The notes under the pieces: model-generated
Databases searched by the model: none
What the model was told of the DNA's origin: nothing
What the model saw: the letters and a program-made list of their open reading frames with translations, nothing else
Source: Stichopus chloronotus
Taxonomy: Eukaryota; Echinodermata; Holothuroidea; Aspidochirotida; Stichopodidae
NCBI GenBank assembly: GCA_021234535.1
Contig: CM037830.1
Coordinates: 17,911,116-17,975,115, forward strand
Direction of reading: 5' to 3'
Length of the DNA: 64,000 nt
Shown: in pieces, positions 1 through 14,700 of the stretch
How the letters are laid out: each line of letters opens with the position of its first letter
Position numbering within the stretch: the first letter of the stretch is position 1
Program-made: the position numbers and the translations under genes

Positions 1-3000
1 ACATCAGGAAGCCAGTTAGAATCACCTAAGTGGTGGTGGGGGGGGGGGGTGGTGAGTGATATTCACCCTAAGATTAATCTCTAATTGTTTGCATATTCCT
101 CTATTTGACGCTAACTTGTCTCAAGAATGGCAAGTAAGGGGAAAGCGACTGGACTAACCTAACCAACTCAGACACTGAAGTGTTTGTAGTGTGATGTGAG
201 TTTGATGTCAGGAACGTTGAGTACAGATTAGGAAAGAGTTTGCTTCATCATTATCTCTCGAGTTGTTTTGTGCATCACGTAACGGATGCCGGACGTTGCT
301 ATGGAAAATGACGTTCAGTGTGTGATGATTGGTCGTTCAGTTTTCGTTCATCGGCTTTTGCAGTCTGCGTTCATCGGTCTCTCGATCTGGGTTCATCGAT
401 CGTTCATCGTGAACTCATCAATGGTACAAGCTAGGTTCATCTATTTTTCACTTTTCCACCCATTCTCTCTGTGGCGGTGGCGCTTGTTTTTCATACAGTG
501 TGTAGCCACGGGTCTTAACTTTTATAGACACCAAGGTCGACCTGAAGGTAGACGACTACACCCAACTGTATTCTGAGTTAATTCTGACGTATGATAACTG
601 GGTTCGAACAATGACGTCAATTTCACATTCGTTCCTCATTGATAACCTTGATTGTCTTGCAGCGACAGAGCCACGCATTTGGTCAGTCTCGCAGCAAGTA
701 CCAGTATGTCGGTATGAATTCTATAATTTGCCTCAACTTATGTGTATTTTGTCGGATGTATCTTTTTGATTCACTTTGTTGCTTACACGTTTAGAAGGTT
801 AAAGTACTCGAATGGAATAAGGGTTAGTAATAAGCTATGGGATATTTCATATATTAATCAATTAAAAAAAAAACACATTGAAAGACGTTTTCACTTAGTA
901 AGACCTAATTACAAGGAAGGTTTAATAAAGTTGAGTAAAGTTTTGAGACCATGAAATCTTTGAAACAATTTTCTCTCAGTTTTTAATTTTACCTTCAAGT
1001 TTGTAATTGGTTTCTTTCAAGTAATTTTTTCCTAGTTAATTACAAAGATTGATGCAGTTAAATAACGACAGTGGTGCAATTGTTCACACGATACGTATAA
1101 TCACTATGTCTAGACCAGGGTTTCTCAAAGTGATCCCTACAGTCTGGGGTGGGGAACTCTTCAGGTGCTCATTACAGCGTTCAGGGGGATCAGGAGGCAC
1201 TGATGTGGGGGTTTCTGGCAATTACGACACATAACTTCAGCGATTTAGTGGACGACAAGAAATTCAAGAGGTTCTGTTAGTCTGCTGGTTCTTCCCCTTC
1301 GCTTCGCCGAAATCACCTTGACGTAACTGGAAGAAGCAATCGGAAGGTCTTCCTCTCTATGATGAAAACATACCTTCGTAATCTCGCAGCGTTAAACCAA
1401 ACTCACCTCCTACGTATCTCCCCTCAGTGAACTACAAGTAACGGGCTATCTACGACAGTATTACACCATGTCTCTACCTTCTGCAGGTTTTTGTTGTTCT
1501 TGGAAATAGAAAAAAGTTTACTGAGGGAAAAAGATTTTCGATGTACGATTATGGATGGCAGAACAATGGGGGTTTGAGGGAGTAGGGGTAACGGAAGGGG
1601 TATTGGGACACCTCGAGACAGTGAGTGAGGACGGCAGTCTGAAAAAGTGAGACCTTTTGGTCTAGACTACCCCTTTCAAGAAGTAGAATTGCAGCACAGC
1701 ACATTTTCTTATCAATCGCACTGGTTCGGGTATATTACCACTTCCTGCCCTTCATAATAGTGATAAAAGTCCAGAACAGCCCAGAGTATGCCTCATGGAA
1801 GGGAAAATGGGTGACTATCCCCCCTCATTTGTCAGAAAGGTATTTTCTTGTAATTGTCGCACAATACCTTCAAGCTATAGGTTGGGGTGAGGTGCATATT
1901 CGCCCAAATTTATCGCGCTTCCTTGTAGGTCCCCGACACAAGTCGTGCGTTCCCTACAAGAAGACTTTGGACGCTGAGTAGTTTTCCGACAAAAAATCTG
2001 TTCCCCCTCCTCCCCCTCAAGAAAAAACTGATTTCACGAGCTTGGCGCCCTGTATAAAATATACCACATAACGCGATTAGCGCGTGGTGTCGTACCTTAA
2101 TTACATATATACTTACAGAAAGGTTAATTACCTATTCATCTTTTACAATGCATTCATAGCATGAGCGTGGTATTCACAGTAAGTTGTTATACACTCTGGG
2201 TCACCAGGCTATGAGAAGTACATTAATTAGTATGCTAGGCTTAACTACGATGAAACCATGTAGTGACTGATTGGACGATTAAACAATGAAGAAATTGTTC
2301 ATTTCATTATCAACCAACACAGGCAATTTCCTCATCGTCTGCGCAAACAACAATCCCTTCCTCCCCTTTCCCTTCCCAACCTCTTCCTCTCACTACCACA
2401 TTTTCATTGATCCTTGTCATCTGAAATGTCCGAAACATTTGCTCCAAACAAGTTACCCGCATCAAATTTTCTTCCAACTTATCAAAACCCTCAACTTTAC
2501 CGCCTATAGCAACATTATTTTTCACATTTCTGTTCGTTGCTTTGAACCCATGTGTCGTACACAAATAGTCCATGGCTCCACAAAATTGGCTTTAAAATCG
2601 TATCGGCAAGTGCCATGTTGTTACAACTGGGCAAACTTCGCTTATGAAATATTTAGTATTTACCTTCATCTACTGGTTTGGACTGAAACCATAAAATTTT
2701 TAAAACCTTAAAAATTTTTTATAGTTATCTTTAGTTTAACTTTACACGACTTTAAACTAATATAGCTTTCAAGGTTGGATGAGGGCCTATGTTTGACTCA
2801 GTGTACTCTATATCCCAAGGATATAGATGTACGTGTAGCTCGATTGTCGATTCAACGCCCCAACATGACCTCCCCCCCCCCCCACCCCCACTTCCACATG
2901 CAACACTACCAAAGTTATGGAAGGCCATTGCGGATGCAGGATGTTTTGGGGTTAACTCGATTCACGCATAGTGAGAGTTTTCCATTTGAAGCATTTAAAT

Positions 3001-4102
3001 AAAGATATTGCTTTCAGTAAATATGCTGTACGAGTTTCTATACCAAACCCGTGATGAGAAGCAATGAGATGTCTGCGATATAACATTTGATTTCATTGCA
3101 TCTAATTTATTTGTTTCTTGTTAACATGAATTGAAGAAACAGTTGATCAACTTTGGAAATTTAGGACAGTGCAAGTTCACTCACGGCACACCCCCCCCCC
3201 CTACCCTCCGGATCCGGCATTGTGGCAGGCACGGGCTCATACCGAAACATTGGTTGCACATGAATGTGATAAAGTGGAACTTCGAAAATGAGTTGCTTAA
3301 TACAACCTTGATGATACAAGCGAGTGGTTATTATGATTCTTAACGCCGGGAGCTAAAGTGAGCGTGTTCATAAAGCTGAATTTCACTGCTTCACTACTTT
3401 GTCTATGAGTACTTCTGAGCTTTTTAATTCTCACCCCTTTTTTCAGATTTTTTTTTTGCTGATGTCAAACGGTTCTTCAGCTCTGTGTTGTCGTGTTTAT
3501 TTTTTTAACAGATATATTAAAAATCTTCATTTTTTTTATTATTTTTACCACCCAGAAATCAGCAAAACCTTGTAAACTAACCAAACTGAACCATGAATCA
3601 TAAAACTTTCTCTTCGGTTACCTGACATTCATGCAGTCACGCTGTCTTGCATTTACATCATGAAAAGGACTTTACAAGTGAGGGGTACATTACTAAGAGT
3701 ACAGAGGTTTCAAACTTCGGATTAAGACTCGAATGGAATATAGTTGGAGCTGTCTGGACAACATTAATTGAGACATGTTATCAACCGTCTAAGGCAAAAC
3801 TACTTAAATTAGACGCAATACGTGGATTGCTCCATTAATACAAATTTACGATGCCGTCAATCCACGTTGCGTGGTTTTCATGAGATATCGCAGTTAAAAT
3901 GAGAATTTACTCGGTACTGCGTACAGAAAGAAAAAAAGATGTGTTTGTGACATTCTAAGACAAGTTATTAATTCACAGGAATATCTCAAAATCAAATTTA
4001 TTTTTTAATACATCCAAACAAACCGTGACAAAGAGTGAGGTCTCCATGAACGTGACTGGATAACGCATGCGGGTCATTTAAGTTGTTCATGGGCAAGAAC
4101 CC
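1..4102. other. Intergenic, no gene recognised
   Basis: AT-rich sequence with G or C homopolymer runs at about 41-50, 2875 and 3190. Open frames here (up to 141 codons at 2286-2711) lack family motifs and splice support. Confidence 0.6.
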
Positions 4103-4291
4103 CATTACCAGGTATTCATGATGAAGATAATGATGATGATGATGATGGTATAAACGTAATGATAATGATGATAATCACGATTGTGATCGCGATGATAATG
4201 ATTATGATAAAGATGATGATGATAATGATAATCATGGTGGTGATGATGATGGTCATGATAATCATGGTGATGATGATGATTATGATGATAG

Positions 4292-4337
<46 letters not shown>

Positions 4338-4562
4338 AATGATGATATGATGATAATGATAATCATAGTGATGATGATGATGATGATGGTGGTGGTGATG
4401 ATCACGATTGTGATGATGATAATGATTATGATAAGGGTGGTAATGATAATGATGAGGATAATGATGATAATGATGAGGATCAAGGTGATGATGAGAATAA
4501 TGATGATCATGCATGTGATGATGTTGATCATGACTTTTGTTATGATGGCGATGATGATGACG
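4103..4562 (+). repeat. GAT/ATG trinucleotide microsatellite
   Basis: About 460 bases of imperfect GAT repeats interrupted by AAT, GGT and CAT variants; the purest stretch is at about 4286-4336. Open frames across it encode only runs of Met/Ile, His/Tyr/Asp or Ser/Leu on the two strands and are artefacts of the repeat. Confidence 0.95.
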
Positions 4563-6397
4563 ACCAAACTTTAACTTTATATTGTCAAGATCTATATTCG
4601 TCTGTTTAGGCCTCTTCCTCGGTAATTATTATCAATTATATCCTTTAATCAACAAAAGCAACAGAATAATTGAGTAACGTGGAAGACAAGATAAAATATT
4701 TGAAGTAACTTTATTATTACCAACATTAATGAACCCTCTATAGTTACCCGTGAATTATCTTTAGCCCAATCTAAAGGGCATATTCCATGTTTCTGCTAGT
4801 CACGTAGAATGCCTATAGATAAACATGATATGCAAACGTATCAAAACAAATTCACCCCCCCCCCCCTCTTAATGCCTGCTGGATATGCGTTAGTCCCAGA
4901 TAAGTTATGAAACAAATTATACACTTAAAACTACATCACGAAGATCATGAGGAGCTGTGGGCGAATGGGAAGAAGAGTCTGTGTGTGGGTGGTTGCGTTG
5001 AATCCCCCCCCCCCGCCTCCCTCTCCCTCCCCTTCCTTGAATGCAAAATACCACGTGACTAATACCCTAGTTGAGCATGATTTCCAACATTCTTCAAGTC
5101 TAGTCTTCATGTCATGATTTATGTGCAAAGAAAACACAATTTTTTTGTTGTTGATATGTACAAATAAGCAATGCACTACCCCACTACGATAAATAAAGAG
5201 AAAGTAAGAAATGCTATCATGAAATTCCTCATTCTACTAAACGTTACAGAGGTTAACAACCACGGTTTAGTCTCTGCTCCCAAAATGTCTCATAAATGTT
5301 TAAACCTAAGTAATAAATAACCCACAACGTACAAAACACCGCAGCCACCTTTGACTAAAAAAAAAAAACATTGGAAATGGGGGAATGTCACCACTTAACA
5401 ATGTATAGCAATACAGCCTCCAGCACACATTAATGTGAACACATGTATATATAAAAATGAATTTTTCATCCTGTACCATGTTGTTTTCATTGATACCACA
5501 AAAATATGAATACAGAAAAACAAAGGAATAAAAAGCATATGAATAACAAATCAAAAGTTGATCAAAGAAACAAGGAAATGAAAAAGTAAAGAGTATAACG
5601 TGTGATACGTTTTCATATTTCTAAGCCCCGTGTTTACTTTGTACATTTATTAGGTAATATAGATATATACAATGGCTTTGTAAATAACAATAGGCGTTAC
5701 CTGAGTTACTGACTTGACTTAGTACGTAGATGTGTAATGTGACAATAAATTAGTCAAAACGATGTTTGCGAGACATCATCGGAGGCAAACTGATCACCTT
5801 TCACATGACTTGTCGACTAATTTACTTTGGTACGGAACCACGACTTAAACATTTTAGACGTATCACGCAGATAGCTCCGAAGGGCTGGATTTAAAAAAAA
5901 ATGTTCATGGTTGATCAAAGGCCTAAGTAGTGTATCACACAAATAAGTCTAAAAAGTTTTTCAATTCAAAAATTAATTATGGTAGATATAGACCTATTAA
6001 TTAACCTACGTTAGAACAAATCTGCAGATTTGGTTGCATGAATGTACCGTCGCAGACGTTTCCTCCCCTAGACAGGACACCGGACACTATGCCGTCACAC
6101 CATGCCAATTATTATTTTGGTTATGACTGCGAAAACAAAACTATCGACAATTAGATATTAGGCGAGCCTACGGCTGGCGACCTGGAGCTGGTTTGCCTTT
6201 TTTATGCCCAACGAACATTCAGAAATCATGATTTGATATAGCCTACGTTGTACTAGGAAGCACCGTATGCTACTTGGTACGTGAGAAATGTGAAGGACTG
6301 GGCTCTGTGGTTTCACCACTATGTAGCCCACTAAATGTTTGTATATATCGGGACCCCAGAATGTCCTCAACATTAACAATTAGGGTAGGGGGAGGGA

Positions 6398-6788
6398 TGT
6401 TGATCGTAATGTAAACAACATTACGATCTCAAGACGGAATGTACCTGACCACTCTTGAAACCAGAATGCATCATATTTCATGGATATGTACGACTGTGCC
6501 AGTAAAAGAACGTGTTGTGCTTGTATTACTAGTTTTTGGTATGTGATGCCTACGTGCGTTTTCTTGTAGGTCCATGTCACATTTCATCGAGAATTCTCAT
6601 TTAACGATTTTTTCTGTCTGAGATAAACCCTTCCTGTATCATCTTCCGCTCACATGGACTTCAAAGGGTAATAACCTTTGAAATGAAGGGGGAAAAAAAG
6701 ATCGATCGCGTCTGTAAGTTTGGTGTAGAATTCTAACAGAAGAACTAAAATCAGTTATAGACAAAAGAGTTTACATTACGATCAACAG
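6398..6788. repeat. 390-bp segment bounded by 19-bp inverted repeats
   Basis: The word tgttgatcgtaatgtaaac at 6398-6416 recurs as its exact reverse complement at 6770-6788 (possibly one base earlier at the outer edge). A partial third copy (acattacgatc) follows the left arm at 6418-6428 and makes a local hairpin. The layout resembles a small MITE, but I found no clear target-site duplication and no second copy in the window. Confidence 0.4.
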
Positions 6789-7906
6789 GTTCAACATACC
6801 AAGAATTTCCCCCCCTCGTCACAATTTTTTTTTTGCTTGTTTGTTCTACTTTTATTTCCTTGCTGGATTGTGCAAAATTACTTCGAAAGATTACAGAAAG
6901 ATCAAATATCATCAACCTTTTGACTTGTAATCCCGGGTGCTGACAGTCATCAACTTTTCTGGGAATCGATTACTCGTGTAGTTCTTCCTCACGTGTACTA
7001 CACGATTAATCGATAACATTATTTGACTTCATCATCGTCATTTAAAAAAGTACAAGGACAAATATTTCCCGCGTTGTTTTCACACGCGCCGTTTCGGGCA
7101 GGTGTTATAAGAACTCCCCACTAGTTTTTGTCTGTACTATTCCACAGATTCATAAAACCACGTCAAGAAACGAAATTGTAACAAATATCATGAAAGAAGA
7201 GGGAGTTGTGACTGTTTGTTGGGGTTAGTTACAACAATATTCTTGTTTTTTTTTTCTCTCGCAAACTCTTTGGAATAATTTAGTACTTGTACGGTAACTT
7301 TTGTAGTGGAGAAATCCCAACACCGATTTTGAGTACTGCCAACGTGTCATCGCTATTACTGGCGAGTGGTTACGATTGCCGCTGTCAGCACTTAGTCGTT
7401 TCGCAGGACGGTGTTCGAAAGACACAAGGTACTCACTGTTGTCATAGTCCCATATATATCAAATACCTATGTACGAGTTCACCTGGCTGTCATGTATGGG
7501 ATCCAGATTTTAAAGATGCTATACTTGCTAGCTCGAACTTTTGACGGATATTCCTTCGAAAGGGAGAACAGGGGGGGGGGGGGGGTGGCGATGACATCAT
7601 CAAACACCACCCTGGATTGACCAAAATAATATAACATCGTTGAATGCACCGGTGGGGAAGAGATACCGGTGGGTCATGTTGCCAAATGTCTTTGTGGATT
7701 TTGTCTAAAAGTGACTGCATTTTGGATTTGTGGGACCTCTAAGTACTGTTGGTAAATACTTCGTAGTCTTTCTCGACAATATACGACAAGCCAAGCGGAG
7801 TCCCGAGCCCAGTGATTTGAAGATCTTTACGTATGATACCTTTCTGCGCACCATATGCAATGCGAATGTTCTGTGCAAAACCCAACATGATTGGTGTTTT
7901 TTTTTT

Positions 7907-7912
7907 TTTATT
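7907..7912 (-). promoter_or_regulatory. Candidate poly(A) signal of the HNMT-like gene
   Basis: On the minus strand this reads AATAAA, about 380 bases downstream of the stop codon. It sits directly in front of an oligo-A run on the coding strand, so it may be a chance product of that run. No better AATAAA was seen closer to the stop. Confidence 0.25.
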
Positions 7913-8290
7913 TGTTTGAATGGTTCCACGAAAACAATCAGCATCGCAGATAGATTGAGACCGTGGCACAATTTTTGTCAGTTTACGTGAAAGTGATGTT
8001 CAATGTTTTAAATGCTTCAATCCACTCGCATGCAGTCTGAACTTGGAACTATCACCGTTCCTCAGTTCTGGTCATTCGGTTTGAAATGTTCCTATGTTTC
8101 CCCTTTTACCCCAAGCGAAAGTTATGCACTTTCTTTTCCAACACCAGACGACCGTAAATGGCCAAAAATTTAAGATGCATCTTTCGAGGTAGTTAAGGTA
8201 CATGAGTTAGCTATAACGCTTTAGTGCATCATTGCATGAAGTCAACGAGAGCCTCTAAATTTCTTAGGATCCTCTGTTTTGCTTTAAAAG

Positions 8291-8703
8291 TTATTTTATG
8301 CCGTTGACGAGCTTATTCACAACGCCCTCTTTTACCACTGTGATTATGTCGAAGGTAAGTTTCACGTGGGTCTTTCCGTCGTCAGTAGATGTACATGATT
8401 CCTTTAAGCAATCGATCAACACGCGCTGGTTCTCCTCGCTGAGTGTTTCGTAACTTTGCGCGGCGTTGGTCAAACAGACGAAATCCAAAAGCAATTTACC
8501 GCCCTCTGTCCTCCTCTCCAGACAACCACTGACGTCCAGCTTGTATTCGACACTCTCAACGGTGTAGGCATAGCCCAGTTTTTCCAGAACCTTGATGACG
8601 TCATCGGAATACCTTTTATCGTTCCGTTCGATTGGGACCGATTTAGTTTGGTTGCTCTGCAGCGTCTCAAACTTTCTGAAAGTGTTGTAGAGCTGATTGT
8701 TGG
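8291..8703 (-). CDS. HNMT-like: HNMT-like coding exon 4 with stop
   Basis: The acceptor is ttctctaacag. The first two bases (CC) complete an alanine codon from exon 3. The exon encodes residues 175-311 and stops at TAA (8293-8291). It covers the C-terminal substrate-lid region, with YSDDVIKVLEKLGYAYTVESV matching the human segment around TSDDLTQMLDNLGLKYECY, and a GGKLLLDFV stretch matching GDLLWDFL. Confidence 0.86.
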
Positions 8704-11700
8704 CTGTTAGAGAAAAAAACAAAACAAATGAAACCATATCGAAAAATGGAATAAAAGGTATACCTTCAGTAATACTTTATTACATGTTCTGGATTGTGAA
8801 ATTGAGATCGTAAGTCAGGAACAGTTCTGTAGAACGTAGAAGATCAGAGATAGGGGAGATTTTCTGGACCTTTTGACCAAGTTTAGTCGATGTCATACAG
8901 CCTCCACAACTCTTCACACAAAGACATCATACTTCTTGCCTTGTGGGTATAAATATGGCCATATTACATTTACATATTTATGACAGGGGTCAGGAAATCT
9001 TGAGAAAAAGCTCGAAGAAGAAAAAGCTCAGGGTGAGAAAAAGCTTGCCATATATTTATCGTTAAATGGCCACTCAATATACAGCCCAGTAATAACGATA
9101 TGATATATCTATGAGATTGTTCTCTATAAGCAAAAAAAAAAGAAAAGAAAAGCTTCGGCAGATTTGAACCGCAAGTTTACACAAAGTTGTTGCACTATTC
9201 CGAATTCGGAAGATGATCACCTTTGTCCATCTCCATGGCAGCCACTCTAAAAAAGTTTAAATGCTACAACATGAGCGTACTTGCATACTACAACATAAAA
9301 AATTGGGTTAAATCGTTCAAAAAGATGTTATAGAAAGCCGTTTAGTTTCAATTTTCCTCTAAATTGTCTGGTTTTAAAGTACGACAACGCGTTGACTTCC
9401 TAGTCTAATCCGATCGACAAAGATCCGAAATGAAAAAAAAAGAACTGTTTGCCCCTGAAGCAGTGAGGAAGCCTACCAATCATGTTGCGAGAAACTTAGT
9501 ATATTGCCTCACGACATTTTATATAAGAAACACATAACTTCCATTCAGAAACAAGTTTACCTTACCCTTAAATCGGTTAATCCCCGTTGCCTTTTTTATG
9601 TAATTGTGTTGTGTTTACTCAGATATAACGCTCGATGTGTACAAGTATAATATGCCATTCAATGTCACGTACATTCCCATCCACTCCATACTGTATCCCG
9701 AAGGCCATTTGCCGTAGCCTACACACCGTAAAACCACGCAGTCTGTCTTGATTCACGTATATATGTAATTCGATACAAATATGATAAGGGAATTTGAAAA
9801 TATGATATAATTGGAGTCGTTTTCAATATCACAATGTCCTTTAATGTTTTTTCCCTTTCTGTCAAGCCAGTTACTTTTCAGACAGACACATAGGCTTAGC
9901 ATAACTTAATATTCCTACAGATATTATTCCATATCTACTGCAGGTCCCTGTCGATACCCTCGATCAAATTTATTTAAAAAGAAACTGCATCACAGGCTGT
10001 ATCGTAAACAGCTCTTGTATATGACATGCGATATGCAGGTTACACACAAACCAAGTATAGGCCTTTGAAAAAGGAGCGTGATGAGGACACAGAATGTTAG
10101 TGAAGGCTGTCGTTACCGTGCACCGTGTTTTTGATAGAAAAAATGAAATGTTGATGAAATGTTTGATGAATTAATGAATTTTTTTTGTTTTTTATTATTG
10201 AAACGTCACTGCGATTGGATAAACCTAACCTTGTTTCAAAAATAATGAAATGATTACTGATCTGCTGCACTCAGAAGCAGCACGGCGCATTTGGAAGTCA
10301 GTGTCTATCAATATTCAAAAAAAAAAAAAAAAAAGACTGCACATGGGTAAGTTTTGTTGATAGAATGTCCAAAAAGAATCATATACTCAGAGAGGGAAAT
10401 TCTTTCAACCCTGACCTGAGACCTATAGTTTGCATTACACGTGGTCATCAGTTTACCAGAAGGAAAAAAACGAGCACTGCGTTTTTCCTCTTTTTAAAAC
10501 TGTATTCCGCAAATTAATGACTTCCTAGTGATGAAAAAGAAGAAAGATGAAAAACCTGTTCTCACCCACGACAAAACCGAGGTACTATGTAATTTAATTG
10601 TGAATTACATAAATTTTCAAATGTATGAAATATAGGGGGAACCCGTTTTCGCCGGAATGTCAGTAATACCTTTTGGAAACTACTGATCAATTTCGGGTGC
10701 GTTTGAAAGGTAAAACAAGCTCTTACAATGGTATATAGTACTGACAATTTTCGAGAAAGACCCATGAGTGTCCTGTATGGATGTGTAATATTAAATTGAA
10801 AGAAATAAAACAAAATTAGTCACATCTATATCACCTAGTCACATTAGTCAACCGGTTAAGGCAGTCAACTAGTCGAACGTACATATCGCAGTGCAGACTT
10901 CAAGTTTATTTGAGCGTCTGATCAGAGATACACTCTCACCAGAGAGAGACATTAGTTATCCAGTCATATCATTTGGTGGTATGTATCTCAACCATAAATT
11001 CCGTGACGAGGGATGATATTAATGGATAATGTTTTTACAATGATTGTATTCGCTGAACTGAATAGAACCAATATAAAATATACTGGTATGGCGATTTTCA
11101 TATCTAACGAAGCAGTATAAAATTCTTATGGCGATTACATTATATAAGAAGAAGATAGCGAACTTATTCCCACGGTTGTAGTATGTAACATACGATAATG
11201 ACTTAACCAGACTTGTCTCTGTCGTTTGAGGTACGCTGTAATGTTAGAAAGAAATGTGATGAATAAGACGGACAGTAATGTACTATTCACTGACACGTGA
11301 TTGGTTCGCAACTCACCACGTGACGCTAAACTGATCAAGAGTACGCCACCAGTTACCAGAGTCTTGTAATATTTCTGAATGGTATCCTCGATGCTGGTCA
11401 CGTGGTACAGCATGTGTAACATATGAATGAAGTGATATATTTGCTGATCTTCGGTAAAAGATGTCGGTGGGACTATCTGCGAAAAATACAAGAACGAGAA
11501 AGAAAAAAAAATGCCGATATCAAAAGCAATCTATGTATCTCTCGGTGTTACACTGTGACACACATGCACAACAATATACAGTTAGGTCGATAGTTACCGA
11601 TTTCACATTCCTCCACGTAAAATGTGAACGATGTTTCAGCTGATAAAGATACATAAGCTGTAAATTTATTCCAAAGATACAGGAATGCAAAGCATACAGG

Positions 11701-14700
11701 TGGGGAGGTTACATCGCATGCCTACCTTTATATGTGTTCAGATCATACTGCGTTTTTTTCTTCATTCAAGTAGAATGGCATTTTCATCACAGGCAATTCC
11801 TGCAAGTGACATATGCTCATAAGAACCCCCCCCCCTTTTTACCTCACACCCACTCTCCCTTCCTCCTTGCGAATAAAATATTAAAATCTTGCTACAATGA
11901 AATTGCTGATGACGATGCCTACATGTGACATCGAGAATCTAATTGCTAATTGGGTAAACTGCTATAAGTCTGAGAAGGGCAGGTGTGTGTGTATGTGGGG
12001 GGGGGGGGGGGAGGGGGTGTCTGAAAAGGCGTATAATGTTGGAAGCAGAAAGATGTGGAATAATGGTTCTTCTTGTCAAATGATATGATTTATGTAGTGC
12101 TGTGATTTTAGTTTTTTTTTAACATTTAATGTTTTCTGTTTTCAGTTTTGTCACAAGTTGTTGTTATCGAAATACAAAATTGCCTTACAAAACCACACCC
12201 AAGATTGATTGACGTAGCATTTGCAAAGGTTTAGCGGCGGATCACCGCAGATACGTGACCGATTTTCCAACAAATCATGAGCAAAATTCGACGTTGTCGA
12301 CCTCCACATGTCGCAAATTTGGTGAATGTGGTTTTTACTTTTAGTCTCCATAGGAATTCACAACAGCTATATGTCCTGAATTTTACTACATATGAAGGTG
12401 AACAATGACCGATGTCATGCCCCAAGGTCACAAAATGTTCATAAATAATCATCTATCGTTCTACCACCGAGTTCATTTCGGTTTTAAAGTAAGGGGCAAA
12501 CCGAATAGCTTCTATACGGTGACCTAAATCATCAATTACCTTCTCCTCATGGTAGCTCTCTGCGGTTTCCTGTTTCCAAACTATGTTGACGTTATGCAAC
12601 AGCGGTTCTGTTTGCACCCTCTGTTTGAATACCTCAAGGGCCTCACCATTTGGATCAATGCCGATGTTATGCAATTGGGGATGAAGATACGTCGCCATCT
12701 TCAGCATCTCAACGTCCATAATTCCTGAACGAGAAAAAAAGAAACGTTTTTTTTTCTCGATAATATCGAAAGTATAATACTTACTCAAACTTAAATACAG
12801 ATCATTAGTGAAAAAGGCAGATTATTAAAAAAAAACAGCCTACAGAATCTCAGAGAACTCTGCAGCCGTTACCTGCAGTAAAAAGTCATTTAAGTTCTGC
12901 TTTGACTGTGGCTTAATGTAATGACAACGTATGGTGGAATGGTAGTTTCTTTTGAGTCCTATGGCTGACAAGAGAGATAACTTTGAAAAATACGTTCTTG
13001 TGGAGGAGTAACCTAGCTGCTGAGCAGTCTCCACTACATTTGAAAAAGAAACCATTTAAGCTAATTGGATATGTTCGCTCCAAATTGAGGCCTTGATTCT
13101 GCTCTTCATTGGCAGAACTTGAGATGAAAAAGGAAGAAAGAAAAAGAGAGTTTAAGTTCAAACGTGAAGTTTAACGTCAACAGCAGATTAAAGTCATGAA
13201 AGGAACTTAAAACTTCAGACAACAGTACAGAAAGTAAGAGGCGCTTTCCATTTCAACTCACAAACCCCGTGACCAGGTCGTGTGCTCAGCGTCCCAGAGT
13301 TATTTCTGTCCATGCATTCGTTCTTGGTTAACAGTCTCCCCCTTTTGTTTCTATGGTTGCACCAAGGTCGAAGCTACAGGGGGTAACGGAGCCGTTGTTT
13401 CATGCAATACATTGTCACGGAAACGTGGAATACTTGGTCCTATGTATTAATTTAAAACTATGACAATGACTCATTTTGCATCAGCCCGAAAACACTTTGT
13501 TTTAGAAGGGATACCCTCCCCCTAAAGCCCCTTCCCCGGCAGGACGACGATCAAAAACTTTGGAGCTGCAGCCCAGCATGATGAAAATAACTTGTTAAAC
13601 ACTCCGACCCAACGTTAAAACAATTAAATAAAATAAATATATTTTTAACGAAATCACACGTAGCCTAGCCCATTTTCACTTGAGCTTTGCTTGGTAATTG
13701 CCGTGTAAGTGCAGTTTGTCTTGTCACTTTAGGACATCACAGTCCGCTGAATAGTTACCCAGTCAAAACAGAAATTCGGTTACTTTAATGACCAAGCGAA
13801 ATCGACCCACGCGCACAGACACACAACCAGACATGCACACAACTAACCTATCAATTTGTACTCAATTTTCCCCAGCGTCGTATTTCCTACACTAGTAAAA
13901 CAAACTGAAATATTTTTATTCTTGCTCTAAACATTTCTCTCTTTTTTTTTATTTGGGGCCATCTTTTTTTCTTTTCAGGGCTGCTATTTTTTCTGAGTTT
14001 TGATTGACGTATAAGCTCTCTTTTGTATTTTTCGATTAGGCGTCAAAAAGTTGGTCCCTCGTGTTTTTTTTTTTAGTACCTCCCGTTTTAAGTCAATGGC
14101 TTGAGGACAACTCCGTATCTGTAAAATGGTTTGTATGAACTACAGCAACAAAAGTGACAAAAGGGTGAGAATTGTCTAAGCCCATCACCACGAAATCGCA
14201 ACAGCATACCTAGATATAACCTACATGCCAAGTGTATTTGCTTTCAAGCATGTGGTCCGCACGGCTTCAACAAGCTGTAACCATAACATGTGAAGGCAGC
14301 GATGTATTGCCACTATAATCCCCAGTAGAAGGTAACGTATCGTACAAAAATCTGTCTTAAATTGCCTATATTATGGAATTATGAATTTAGGATTATGAAT
14401 GGTTCTTGTGTGTATGTCCAGCGTATTACTCGTAACGAACCGTCGGATGGGTATGTGTGTGGGGGGGGGGTGGGGGGGAAGGGTTGACAGTTCTTGCACT
14501 AAAGGTGGGTTGACATGACAACTACGCTTCCTGCTCATCAGGCCCGTGGCCAGTGTTTTTTTTTTTTAGGTGGGGGGACCGAAGTTATTCATCGCCGTCA
14601 TGGGGTATAAGAAGAAGGTGACCCCCGACAGGTGCCCCCTTCCCTTATAGAAATGATAAATTAATATAAATTTTGCTTTCGGCAAAAAGTTACCATTACC

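Larger units (their letters stand above)
4563..8290. other. Intergenic region downstream of the HNMT-like gene
   Basis: Apart from the inverted-repeat segment at 6398-6788, C or G runs near 4856, 5006 and 7570, and the probable 3' UTR of the HNMT-like gene (below 8291), I see nothing functional. Overlapping frames at 7700-7990 on both strands are not convincing. Confidence 0.6.

Noticed and set aside
4116..4574. Several overlapping open frames of Met/Ile, His/Tyr and Ser composition
   Set aside because: All are translations of the GAT microsatellite in different frames.
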